Shown here: one piece after another, positions 53,941-63,400 of the stretch
Position numbering within the stretch: the stretch's first letter is position 1
How the letters are laid out: the number at the start of each line of letters is the position of its first letter
From: Favolaschia claudopus
Taxonomy: Eukaryota; Basidiomycota; Agaricomycetes; Agaricales; Mycenaceae
DNA length: 64,000 nucleotides
Direction: 5' to 3'
NCBI GenBank assembly: GCA_037176885.1
Contig: JAWWNJ010000027.1
Location: forward strand, 1,364,001-1,428,000
Notes under the pieces: model-generated
The model's input: the letters and a program-made list of their open reading frames with translations, nothing else
What the model was told of the DNA's origin: nothing
Databases searched by the model: none
Made by a program: the position numbers and the translations under genes

Positions 53941-56900
53941 CGAATAAAATTGGCGTGCGCCTCAGCGCGAGCTCGGCGGGCCGGATTCATCTTGGAAGCC
54001 TTGTCCAGCCAGGTACGAGGGTTATGAGCCGTTCCCACGACCTGACCTTCTGAGACAATCACAGGAAAATCGGAGAAATTGGCAATATGAATGGCGGGTT
54101 TGGATTTCGAAATGAATGTATCCGCGCTCCCATAAATGTCGTCGAAATTCCCGTGTGACTTGAGGTGTTTCTCAACCAGGAGTTGGTCACACTCCTTGGG
54201 AAATCGAGTTGTTACTTGAACCAAACGACTGGTCTTCGCCGGAATCACTACCCGCTCCTTGCTCACAACTCGCCCATCACGAATGTTTCGACTGGAGCGC
54301 TGTCGAAATTTTTGATTGCGGCGGTGAGTCGCACGCTTGGAATTCTCGCTTGAATGAACTCGAGCGCACTTGACTTCAAAGGTGTGGCCGTCTTCCTCCA
54401 ACCTAGAGCGTGCAGCGTGGGGCTCAAAGCCCATCCGTGGAAGCCGACCAGTGTCCGTCATGAACGGTACCTGCTGCGTGGAGGAGTGCATGTGGTTGTT
54501 GTACGCAAACTCCGCTGCAGGTAGCAGCTCATCCCAGTCGTCCTGCTTGTAATTGGTGAAGAGCCGGACGTACTGCTCGAGTTCCTGGTTAACACGCTCC
54601 GTTTGGCCATCGGTCTGCGGGTGGTAGGCCGTAGAAGTGGCTGGGGTGACCCCAACGAGGCGCCAAAGCTCGCGCGTGAACTCTGCGATGAACTGGGTGC
54701 CACGATCCGAAATGTACTTCTCTGGCAGGCCATGGTGGCGCCAGACGTTCCGGTAGTACAGCCGAGCAGCACCAACCGCGTCGATGGTGGTGTGACACTC
54801 CATGAAGTGCGCTCTCTTCCCAAGGGCACAGACAACGACCATGACTGCATCGTATCCATGGGCCTCGGGAAGCTCGACGATAAAGTCGACCGACACGGTG
54901 TGCCAGCGCTCTTCTGGGATCTCTGTGGGGTGGAGCTCACCAATCGGCAGTTGACGAAGCGCCTTGGTGCGGCAGCACAAGTCACAAGTCGCGACATACC
55001 GACCGACATGGCGCGACAGCTGGGGCCACCAGTAGTTCCGAGACACGAGCTCCAGGGTCTTGAAACGACCAGCATGGCCTGCAACGCGCGTGTCATGGTG
55101 CTGCTCCAGGATGCGTCGGCGGAGGTCCTTGTCTCGGGGGACGACAATCTTCCGCCGGAAGTAAAGGAGTCCACCTTCAATACGCCATTCCGAAGACCGG
55201 GCAGACCGCACACCTCGGGCCTTGAGGAGTTCCTTCGCAGTCAGGGCAATGGGCTCTTCAAGGTCGGGGTCTCCAGCAAGCGCATCACGAATGTCGCGCA
55301 GGAGGGGAGCCTCAGGGCCAGCAATAAGCAGGGCCTCGGTGGCCCGAACGTGGAACAGCTCGGGTCGAAGCAGGGTAACGTCCTGGTTATCGTCCTGCAC
55401 TCCATGGTCCGGTCTCCGAGAAAGCGCGTCGGGGCGACCCATGAGGCGACCCGGTTGGTGGTGCAGCGAGAAGTCGAAACGGGAGAGGTAGAGAGACCAC
55501 CGAGCTTGGCGACGGTTGAGCTTCTGGGCCTTCCGGAAATATTCCAGGTTTTTGTGGTCCGTCCAGATCTCAACTGGGTGCTGCGCGCCCTCAAGGAAGT
55601 GGCGCCACTCCTCAAGGGCTCGCACGATCGCAAGCATCTCCTTGTCGTGAATCTCGTAATTCCGCTGCACCTCGTTCAGGCTTTTGGAGTAGAACGCAAC
55701 CGGATGCCACTTGCCATCGTCACCCTGCTGGGAGAGGACGGCACCGGTGGCATAGTCAGAGCTGTCAGCCTCGAGCCGGTACGGGCGTTCGGGGTTTGGG
55801 AGAACCAGAACGGGGTCCCGAGTCACCGGCCGCTTGAGCTCGTCAAAGGCAGCTTGCTCTTCAGGCCCCCAGGTCCAGGCAATGCCCTTCTTGGTGAGTC
55901 TGAAGAGGGCTTGAGCAACGTCTGAGAAGCCCGCAATGAACCGGCGGTAGAAGTTTGTGAAGCCAAGGAACTGCTGCACATCCTTCTTATTCTCAGGCGC
56001 TGGCCAAGCTGCCACTCCTGCAACCTTTACAGGGTCCATCTCGACGTGGTTGTGGGAGATAATCACGCCGAGGTACTCAATGGAGGTCCGCTCAAACTCA
56101 CACTTCTCGGCTCGAAGGTAAAGCTTGTTTGCGCGAAGCCTCCGCAGGACCTCTCGGACGATCTCTCGATGCCGACGGATGTCTGAGTGGGCAATGAGGA
56201 TATCGTCGAGGTAGACCATGACGTCGCCAGAGAGGATAAGATCCTGGAAGATGTCGTTCATCATGGTCTGGAAGGTTGCAGGGGAGTTGGTCAGACCGAA
56301 GTACATGACCAGCGGCTCAAACAGTCCCCGGTTGGTCCGGAACACTGCCTTCCACTCGTCGCCTTCACGGATTCGAACGTTGTTAAAGCCCCATCGGACA
56401 TCGAGCTTCGTGAAGTACCGGGCTCCCCTGAGTCGGTTGATGAGGTCGTTGATTAAGGGGAGCGGGTAACGATTCTTCACGGTCATAGCATTTAAAGCTC
56501 GATAGTCCTGTACGAACCGAAGTCCGCCGTCCTTCTTCTTAACGAAGAAGACGGGTGAGGCCATGGGTGATTTTGACGGTCGAATCCGGCCAGTGCCAAG
56601 TCCCTTCTCGATGAAGGCATCAAGTTCCTTCTGTTCGAGAGGCGAGATTGGGTAGACCTTGGGTTTAGAGTCCGGCACGAGCTCAATGGCATGGTCCCAG
56701 GATCGGCGTTCAGGCAGCGAGTCAAAGGACTCCTTGTTGAAAACATCGTCAAACTCTCGGGCCCATTCGGGAACGTCCGAGCGCGCCGGGGCTGAGTTTT
56801 TGGCGTATGCCTCAGCCAGGCGCTGGGAGACGGTGCTTCCAGCACGGATATCCTCAGAAGGCAGGAACTGGGTGTAGAACACCCGGTCTTCCGGCTCAAG

Positions 56901-57722
56901 GGGGTCATCCACCTCATCCGCATCATCCACTTCATCCACATCATCCTCGTCATCATCCTCGTAGTCCGGGAACAGCTCTGGCAGGTCATCGTATTCATCT
57001 TCGCCTAAGTCTATGGCGCAGATGGATGGAAGGGGACCAAGTCGGAGCTGCCGGAGGATCTCAGCGGCCAGGCGGGACTCTCGGCGTGCAGCGCGAGCCT
57101 CCAGGCGAACCTCGGTGCGGCACGTAGAGCACTCGCTGGGGCATCTGCTCATCTTGACCTCTCGGGTGTCCCAGTCGATCTCCGGGTTATGCTTCCGGAG
57201 CCAGGAGTAGCCGAGAATGAGCTTCTGCTTCCCAAGACGGGTAACAGCGAGCTGCATGCGCTCAGAGTGACCACGATACTGCAGCACGACGTCAGCCACC
57301 TCGCGGATTGCACCAGCCTCATTTGGCGAGCCATCCACATTGAAAACTGGAATGGGCTGTGCAAGGCGGCGGAGGGGGAGGCCAGACTTAGCTGCGAACT
57401 CAGAGTCAATGAAGTCTGAGGTGGCACCACAGTCAACGAGACCTTCGAGGGAAAGCTTGGTGGCGTCCTGGACTGCCTGAATCTCAAGGGGGAGATGCAG
57501 GGAGTCGGCACCGGGTGCAGCAGCAACAGTATAGCGCTGAGGAAGTCTACGTTCCCAAGGCTTTCGCCGGATGGGTGGGGAACGGAGGGGAGCAGGGGGT
57601 ACATCTTTCATTTCGGCAGGTTCAACAGATGTAACATTGGCAGACTCATCATACAAACATGCGAAACGATTAGGGGACGCGATCGAGGGCGTACCGCTCA
57701 CTCGTCGCGTGGGAGAAAACCC
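53941..57722 (-). CDS. Chimeric Gypsy pol (element B fused to element A)
   Basis: One open frame of about 1,255 codons made of two different Gypsy elements. Element B part (57,722 to about 54,395): retropepsin-like [10 protein letters not shown] (residues 90-99, aspartic protease), RT about 355-560 with YLDD at 497-500, RNase H about 640-760 ([27 protein letters not shown]), integrase HHCC finger about 869-910 and core (Asp in SVDFIVE, Asp in YISDRGTQF, Glu in GQTERVNQ). It stops after [12 protein letters not shown], without the chromodomain and 3' LTR. From there the frame passes without a stop into the linker that precedes RT in element A ([44 protein letters not shown]) and is cut by the Mutator-like element at 53,940. 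There is no ATG at the start: expression probably depends on a -1 frameshift from gag. Asp-rich tracts lie at residues 245-265. Confidence 0.8.
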
Positions 57723-58818
57723 TGCTCTTCCTCGGCGACTACAGACTCCGGCTCAGGGAGCGAGTCGGTGGTGGCAACCCGAGCCACCAGTTCGGAGAGG
57801 AGCTCGGACCCAAGCTGACGTATGACCTCGTCAAGGACATCAGCGGCTCGGACGTCAGCCGGGGTGGGGCAATCCCGGGCCAGGTGTGGACCGCCGCATC
57901 GGTAGCAGCCACGGGGAGGTCCTCTCCCGGAGCGCGTGCGATCAACGTCCATGGGGACTACCTGCGGAGGAGCAGGAGCTGGCATGGCCCGAGGAGGAGG
58001 CGCAGGGACAACAGGGAAGACACCTGCCGGACGTGAGCGAGCGGCTGGCGGAGCTGAGGGGGCTTTCGGGAGAAGCCCAGCAGCACGAGCCCGCACGTGC
58101 GATTCGTACTGGCGGTACGCTCGGGTCCGCCAAGCCATGTAGTCGCGGAGGTCTGGGGGGTCGCTGGACGAGGTGATGGCCGCATTGATGGCAGGGTCAA
58201 GGCCAGAGCGGAACTTGGTGACCTTGACCAACGCGTCAGCAAACCCAGCAAGGTCGAAGAGGTCTTCAAAGTCATCAGTGTACTTGAAGACATCCCGGGA
58301 GCCCATATAGTATGCCCTAGACTCGAGTTTGTGTAGGGCGTGGTCCTGCTCGTTCTCCTCGACAAAGCGTGAGCAGAACTCCTTGGTGAAGGCGTCCCAG
58401 GTGAGGAAGGGGAAAGGGGTTTTGATGGACATGCGCTCAGCCCATTTTTGCGCAGAGTCTTTAAGGACATGGTGAAACGCACTGCCTTTTCCTCAGGCAT
58501 CTCGCCACCTTCGACAAACGCCTCCGGAACCAGTCGGATGTAAGTCCGAGCTGAGTGAAGGAAGGCCCGGCCAGCCGAGCGGTCGCCGTCAAAGACGAAA
58601 GGGGGGTTCGGTCGAAGGACCGTTTTTGCTGCCGGGGTGAGGTTGGCAAAGAGTCCTTGACTCTCGGCCGGAGGCTCTGGAGGAGCGGCAGGGGTCGGAG
58701 CAGTAGTAGTGGAAGGATTGGCAGCAGTTTGAAAAAGCTCGACCAGACGGTCAACAGTCCTCTCGAGCCTATCCATCCGCTCGGCGGCGGCTGCAGCAGC
58801 GGCGGCAGAGTCAGTCAT
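57698..58818 (-). pseudogene. Gag of Gypsy element B, one frameshift
   Basis: Structural (capsid-nucleocapsid) protein. It starts at ATG 58,818 with an Ala-run and a coiled-coil-like stretch (MDRLERTVDRLVELFQ). Near 58,475, just after FTMS, one base appears to be missing, and the sequence continues in another frame as WAERMSIKTPFPFLTWDAF, EFCSRFVEENEQDHAL and so on, to a zinc knuckle GCYRCGGPHLARDC. It ends FLPRDE followed by TGA at 57,700-57,698. The single indel makes this copy unable to produce full-length Gag unless the frame is corrected. The end overlaps the pol frame. Confidence 0.8.
57716..57722 (-). promoter_or_regulatory. Putative -1 frameshift heptamer, gag to pol
   Basis: On the minus strand G GGT TTT fits the X XXY YYZ slippery pattern in the gag frame, 16-22 bases before the gag stop. 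A shift by -1 here enters the pol frame, which is open from this point onward. No pseudoknot was tested. Confidence 0.45.
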
Positions 58819-59124
58819 GGTGGGTTCTAGAGAGGGGGAGGAGGGGGCAAGATTCGCGGTTTGCGCGTCCGAGACAGCAGAGGAGGAGTCCGACGAAGCG
58901 TCTGAAAAATCGCCAAAGCGCGCAATCTTGACCAGTTAATCCCTTGGAGCCTTTCTTCTGCTGTAAGGGCAACCTTTAGGACCCGAGATGTCTCGAGGGT
59001 CTAGCGAGGGAGAATCCAAAGTTAATTAAGAAGCTACTAAGAATACATCACACCGCACCTAGCGAGGGAGAATCCAAAGAGAAGAAAGGCTGAGGATTCC
59101 CACGCTAGGTGCAGTAAACATATA
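58819..59124 (-). other. 5' leader of Gypsy element B
   Basis: The non-coding leader upstream of gag. Two direct copies of CTAGCGAGGGAGAATCCAAA (plus strand, 59,001-59,020 and 59,059-59,078) are present. I could not recognise a complete 5' LTR or a tRNA primer site, so the 5' end of element B is undefined; a MITE begins directly at 59,125. Confidence 0.45.
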
Positions 59125-59589
59125 CAGTCGTCACTGTCATAACCCATAGCCCTCGGGATACACCTCAGGGTATGGGTTATCACAGTGTATGGCTTTCAAA
59201 GGGGATCAGAGGCAGTGTTAGGTCACGTTTTCCGTGAGATATTACTATATGGGGCGCGGGAACACTTACCTCATCCATGATCGTGCATGACCAGGTGCAT
59301 GAACAGTGGTAAAATGGCCCATCAACTCGGATCTGGCGTAAATATGGGTGATTTCGGTGCATCTTACAACTTTGCAGATAAAATCAAGGTAAAATCATCC
59401 CAAACCATGCCGGTTGAAGGGCCCGATATAGAAATTTCATGGGTTATGACCTTCGCAGAAGGTATGGATTATGGGGTATGAGAGAGTTATGGGTTATGGC
59501 CTCCATTTCACTGCAAACCAACTTGGTGGGGCCAAAAAAGTATGCAGAGTATGGGTTATCAGAGGTATGGGTTAGGACAGTGACGACTG
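59125..59589. mobile_element. TA-flanked MITE with TATGGGTTAT repeats
   Basis: A 465-bp element with inverted repeats CAGTCGTCACTGTC at both ends, flanked by TA at 59,123-59,124 and 59,590-59,591. At least six variants of TATGGGTTAT (or ATAACCCATA) lie in the subterminal regions, in both orientations. It is non-coding. Confidence 0.85.
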
Positions 59590-59591
59590 TA

Positions 59592-61009
59592 GTAACTAGT
59601 TCCCACAAGCTCGGAGCAATCGGCAATGTTCCCGGGCCAAGTCACATGCCTTACTCCACGATGACATAGGGCTTTGGGGATTTGACGGGAAAGTGGGAAA
59701 TCTGCAGGAGGCCTGCGTCATAGGTGGCTGTGTAGTGCCAAAAGAGGGAGTTCCCCTGACAGGATCGCGTATACACTGACAGCCCCGAAAGTCAATTCTT
59801 TGCGCCTCATCTCATTCTACAGCGATAGTTTGAAGCATCTTCCGTGTCAGACCAGCCCGAACGAGTGTTGCTTGCAGCGCAGAGAAGGAAATAACTAGTC
59901 TGTATTTGTTGGCGCCTGTCAACCAGGACCTCGGTTTTTGATGTGACATGTCACATTTCTCACGTCCGGATTGGGACGCAAGGCTTCGTTTGGCCACCTT
60001 TTGTGAGTCTGTGCGCATATGTGCAGTTTTAAGACAATTAAATAGCCTAGGAAAGGTAGTGGCCGCTTACCCTGACAGTAGACATGCAAAAACGACAGAG
60101 CTCTCAACGAGGTGTCAAAATTCGTTGAATTCACACTTCCTATCAATATTCGAGTCCTGAGCCCATAGAAATTAGTGGTGCATGGTTTATTAGTGCCTCT
60201 GCAATGGCTTATGGATCTAAAATGCCTGTAGGTCTGGGGCAATAGCAAAATCGTCCGAATTTGGGCGTGGGACTATCTGCACGTGCCATCAAAATTGTCA
60301 CAAAATCCGAGGTCCCATTTGACAGATCAGACTCTATATAAAAAGATATATCGACTATCATATATCTCATAGAGTCTGACTGCGGGAGACTAGGAAATAA
60401 CGATATCATGGTGAATTGCAAGATACCAAGCCAGTTCATCCAGCATCACGCAAGGGGCTTTGGAATTTCAGATAGTTAATAAGCCTCAAAATATGAAACT
60501 AGAACAAAATCTGAGTAAGATTCCACTTCACTGACATTGAGGCTCACAGTGGTTCTTGAGTTAGAGGGGGGGGGTACATTATTCCTTTATCGGGAAATTT
60601 GATTGCGCATCAAGCAATCCCAATATAGCAATGCCTCGACCAGCAGCAGTGTTTGACGTGAAGGACACTCCAGAACCTCTTGAATCCCACTCACAGTGGT
60701 TTAATAGTCAATCTGACCACATTCCCGCTAAAAAGTCTCTCAATAGCTGAAGGAGGTAAGGACTTCCAAATACAGTAAACATCCGCGTGATCAATGATGG
60801 GCAAGCAAGATTTCCTTTCCTTTACCTCGAGCATGGTGCAGAACCTCAGATAAGTGCATCAGAGTACGGTAGGATTATACATGCAAGGTTTCCAAGCCAA
60901 AATTCGTTGAATCAAGGGCTGCAAAGCCGTTTGATGGCTGACCAAAAAAGGAATTTCCTCTTTTGGTGAGGGGGAGGGGTCCCCCATTTCTCTGAGAAAA
61001 AAAATTCGA
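59592..61009. other. Non-coding stretch
   Basis: No gene seen. An imperfect hairpin lies at about 60,328-60,376 (AGACTCTATATAAAAAGATA pairing with TATCATATATCTCATAGAGT). Otherwise nothing bounded. Confidence 0.35.
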
Positions 61010-61230
61010 GGTGTAGTATGGATTTCGCGTTTTTGATCCCCCTTGGCATCACGGAAGAATCATGGAAGTAGACTTCTTTGGCGGCATTGAGAGCTGCTAG
61101 ACCGACAATTTGTTCACGTCCACGAAGCGGGGAGGGTGGCTTGGTGACTTTTCCGAATTCTTCGAAGATAGAACGCCAACGATAAAGACTGCGAGGGGAG
61201 ACGTGACAAGCATAGCAGATGTCTTCACGT

Positions 61231-62779
61231 CAAGTCTCTCTTGACCGGAACCATCACCGTCACGATTTTTCCCACGGCCAAAATTTGCTGGGATGCAAGG
61301 CGAGCGTTCTACTCCCCGCCCCCCAGCTACGGGCCTTCGGCGCCCAAGGCCACCAGACTCCCCTCCCCCTTCCGTCCCGAAAACTCGAAACATTTCAATC
61401 ACGAAGTCCCCACATTCGTCCCGCGTAATCAAGAAAGTCCGAGCTGATGGTCCTGACGCAACACCCGCCACCGTCTCCAGCGGCACCACGACCAACCAAC
61501 CAGTCACCCCCACCCCCCGCCATGACCACGCCCCAAACTCAGCGCCCCCGCAGGCCACCGTCCCTCAGTCCCACACAACGATCGACTACCTGTCCACCAA
61601 GCTCAGAAAGGAAGCAACGGCTTTTCTGGAGACACGCCGTGAATTCCAACAATGCATACAAGACCATTACATAGATAACCCTGTGGAGATTCCCCAAGGC
61701 ACGGAGGACAACCTTGCAGCCCTCCTCCCCTTGCTTATCGAGATCACTGAAACTCTTGAACCTTGGACATCAAACTACAAGCGCCTCGTCACTCCCGAAC
61801 CCGACCCGGAACCCAGCATGGCTCCTGTAAGCCCACCCAGCCCCACCACATTTGCAGAGGCCGTCAAGGCAAAACCTGTGCACCCACATACCTCCCAGCC
61901 GAAGCGCCCCTCACGTCCCGCTCCTAAACGGAACCCAATGGTGTCGCCCAAACCGACGATTCCATCCACGCGGTTGATCATTGACCTGTCCAACGCCCAC
62001 CCCACGAAGAAACCACACCCCGATTCACTATGCAGGGCCATCAACAGCGTTCTAGATGGTCGGCTAGCGGTTAGCGCCACCTCCATGTCCCAGAGTGGCA
62101 ACCTCGTTCTCCACGGAACTGCGCCAGCTTGCTCAGCCCAGGCGCTCGCAGCTCACCGCTCGCTGATATGGAGGACCATTGCTCCACCTCTGGGATGCGC
62201 CCCCGATGCTGAGCCACCCATCTACCCCGCAGACCCATGGCACAAGGTGGTTTTCCACCGAGTGCCAATTTTGGAGGAGGGAGGGCTTCCGCACTCTCGC
62301 GACTTTGTGCGCGAGCTGGCGAAGCGCAACCAACTTCCAGGTGCACAGTATCGAATTGGTAATGTCCGTTTCCTTCACAAGCGGGATAGTATCCCCCAGT
62401 CGGAAGTGTCTGTCCGCGTGGACTTCATCGAGGAGGAAGATGCGCGTCGCTTCTTACGTGACGGCATCTTTCTCTATGGATCACATTGTCGGGCCACCCC
62501 GTACAAAGCTCGGGCTCCAAGCGGACGGCGCCCCCCGAGGTAATGGCTGACTGCCACTTATGCCCCATTTTTTCTTCACCTATGGTTTCTATGTCGAGTT
62601 ATCGTTCTCACCGTCGATGGAAGCGCTCACCCACCTACTCCAAGACTATACTCTACCAACCACGGTCGAATCCTCACTAGAATTACTTCTTACTTATTTA
62701 TCGCCCTCCGGGCACCGCGTCTTAGTAGTTAGTTTACTTGTTGCGGTATAGAAATGCTGATACCAAAAAAAAAAAAAAA
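61231..62779 (+). mobile_element. ORF1-only LINE-like insertion, 12-bp duplication
   Basis: An insert of 1,549 bp with LINE hallmarks. The 12-bp target duplication ATGTCTTCACGT is at 61,219-61,230 and 62,780-62,791, and the insert ends in a poly-A run (about 62,765-62,779). Only one ORF is present, starting 62 bp from the 5' end. There is no endonuclease or reverse transcriptase and no sign of a deleted middle that I can see. It therefore looks like a compact non-autonomous element moved by another LINE's enzymes, comparable in design to mammalian HAL1. Its 3' end does not resemble that of the 29-36 kb LINE, so its partner is another family. Confidence 0.75.
61293..62543 (+). CDS. LINE ORF1-like RNA-binding protein
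   Basis: Intact 416-codon ORF starting at ATG 61,293, with no stop or frameshift. Residues 1-130 are Pro/Thr/Ser-rich and probably unstructured. Residues about 95-160 contain a helical segment (LRKEATAFLETRREFQQCI), followed by a second Pro-rich linker. The C-terminal 200 residues fit the RRM-like/ORF1p fold seen in Tad-type LINEs: LIIDLSN, INSVLDGRLAVSATSM, SGNLVLHG, WHKVVFHRVPI, and EVSVRVDFIEEEDARRFL. There is no CCHC knuckle at the end, unlike many ORF1 proteins. It would bind the element RNA. Whether it is translated today is unknown, but its intactness suggests recent insertion or selection. Confidence 0.7.
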   Translation: MQGERSTPRPPATGLRRPRPPDSPPPSVPKTRNISITKSPHSSRVIKKVRADGPDATPATVSSGTTTNQPVTPTPRHDHAPNSAPPQATVPQSHTTIDYLSTKLRKEATAFLETRREFQQCIQDHYIDNPVEIPQGTEDNLAALLPLLIEITETLEPWTSNYKRLVTPEPDPEPSMAPVSPPSPTTFAEAVKAKPVHPHTSQPKRPSRPAPKRNPMVSPKPTIPSTRLIIDLSNAHPTKKPHPDSLCRAINSVLDGRLAVSATSMSQSGNLVLHGTAPACSAQALAAHRSLIWRTIAPPLGCAPDAEPPIYPADPWHKVVFHRVPILEEGGLPHSRDFVRELAKRNQLPGAQYRIGNVRFLHKRDSIPQSEVSVRVDFIEEEDARRFLRDGIFLYGSHCRATPYKARAPSGRRPPR

Positions 62780-62820
62780 ATGTCTTCACGTGACCATCCG
62801 GCTTCCCAGAGAGCCAGCGC

Positions 62821-63158
62821 AGGACCTGTGTTTATCTCTATCAATGCCAGATCCCGGTTCGGACAAATTTTGGTGGGGGAGGGAAACCGAAGATCGTGGA
62901 AAAAAGCAAATTTCTTCAAACTCGTCGAGCAAATGACTAGATTTGGCTGAAAGAGCGCAAAAAACAGCTCGAGAGGAAAAATTGAGCATTTTTGATGGTG
63001 GGAGACCAAAAATCACCCGCTTTTGGTGATTTACGGCATGATAGGCTGTATCCGGTTCGGACAAAAACTGCCCAGTCCGCCCCAAAACCGGTTCGGACAA
63101 AAAGTGGGGGTTTGGGTTGATCCGGGATCTGGCCTCCAAAGGGATAAACAGAGGTCCT
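62821..63158. mobile_element. hAT-like MITE with 8-bp duplication
   Basis: A 338-bp element with inverted repeats AGGACCTGTGTTTATC / AGGACCTCTGTTTATC, extending to CCAGATCCCGG. The 8-bp duplication GCCAGCGC is at 62,813-62,820 and 63,159-63,166. An 8-bp duplication is typical of hAT transposons. Removal with one duplication restores the transposase frame. The internal GTCCGAACCGG motifs match the relic at 1,565-1,680. Confidence 0.9.
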
Positions 63159-63400
63159 GCCAGCGCACGCTCTTTGAGGTCAGAGCTGATCCTCCGATTG
63201 ACCATGGGGGCGTAGAGAAGCGGAAGGAAGAGAAAGACGCGAATTTCCTTTTTGGGAAGCGCAAATATTTTTATTTGTGATTGTCATTATTTACAGGGAA
63301 CCCTGAAACTCCCTCATTTTTTTCTGTTGACAGCCGTCAAGCCTCTCCAGCGCGACCTCTTTACTACGGTTGCATCTTGGTTGCCTCGGCCCTCCATCCT

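Larger units (their letters stand above)
61010..63205 (-). pseudogene. Tc1/IS630-like transposase N-terminus, twice interrupted
   Basis: Relic of a DDE-type transposase of the Tc1/mariner-IS630 group. From ATG 63,205 it reads MVNRRISSDLKERAL, is interrupted by a MITE (62,821-63,158), and continues ALWEAGWSREDICY. It is interrupted again by a LINE-like insert (61,231-62,779) and continues YACHVSPRSLYRWRS, FGKVTKPPSPLRGR. This is the helix-turn-helix DNA-binding region typical of the N-terminus of these proteins. Leaving out each insert with one copy of its duplication keeps a single frame. After about GLAALNAAKEVYFHDSS (61.04 kb) no further transposase is recognisable and the catalytic DDE domain is missing. 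The gene was therefore already a fragment, or lost its 3' part later. Confidence 0.65.

Noticed and set aside
54603..55925. Long plus-strand open frame opposite Gypsy pol
   Set aside because: It is the antisense shadow of the integrase and RNase H region of element B, with no independent signal.
58819..59124. 5' LTR of Gypsy element B
   Set aside because: No TG...CA bordered repeat matching another LTR in the window, and the 20-bp direct repeats are too short.
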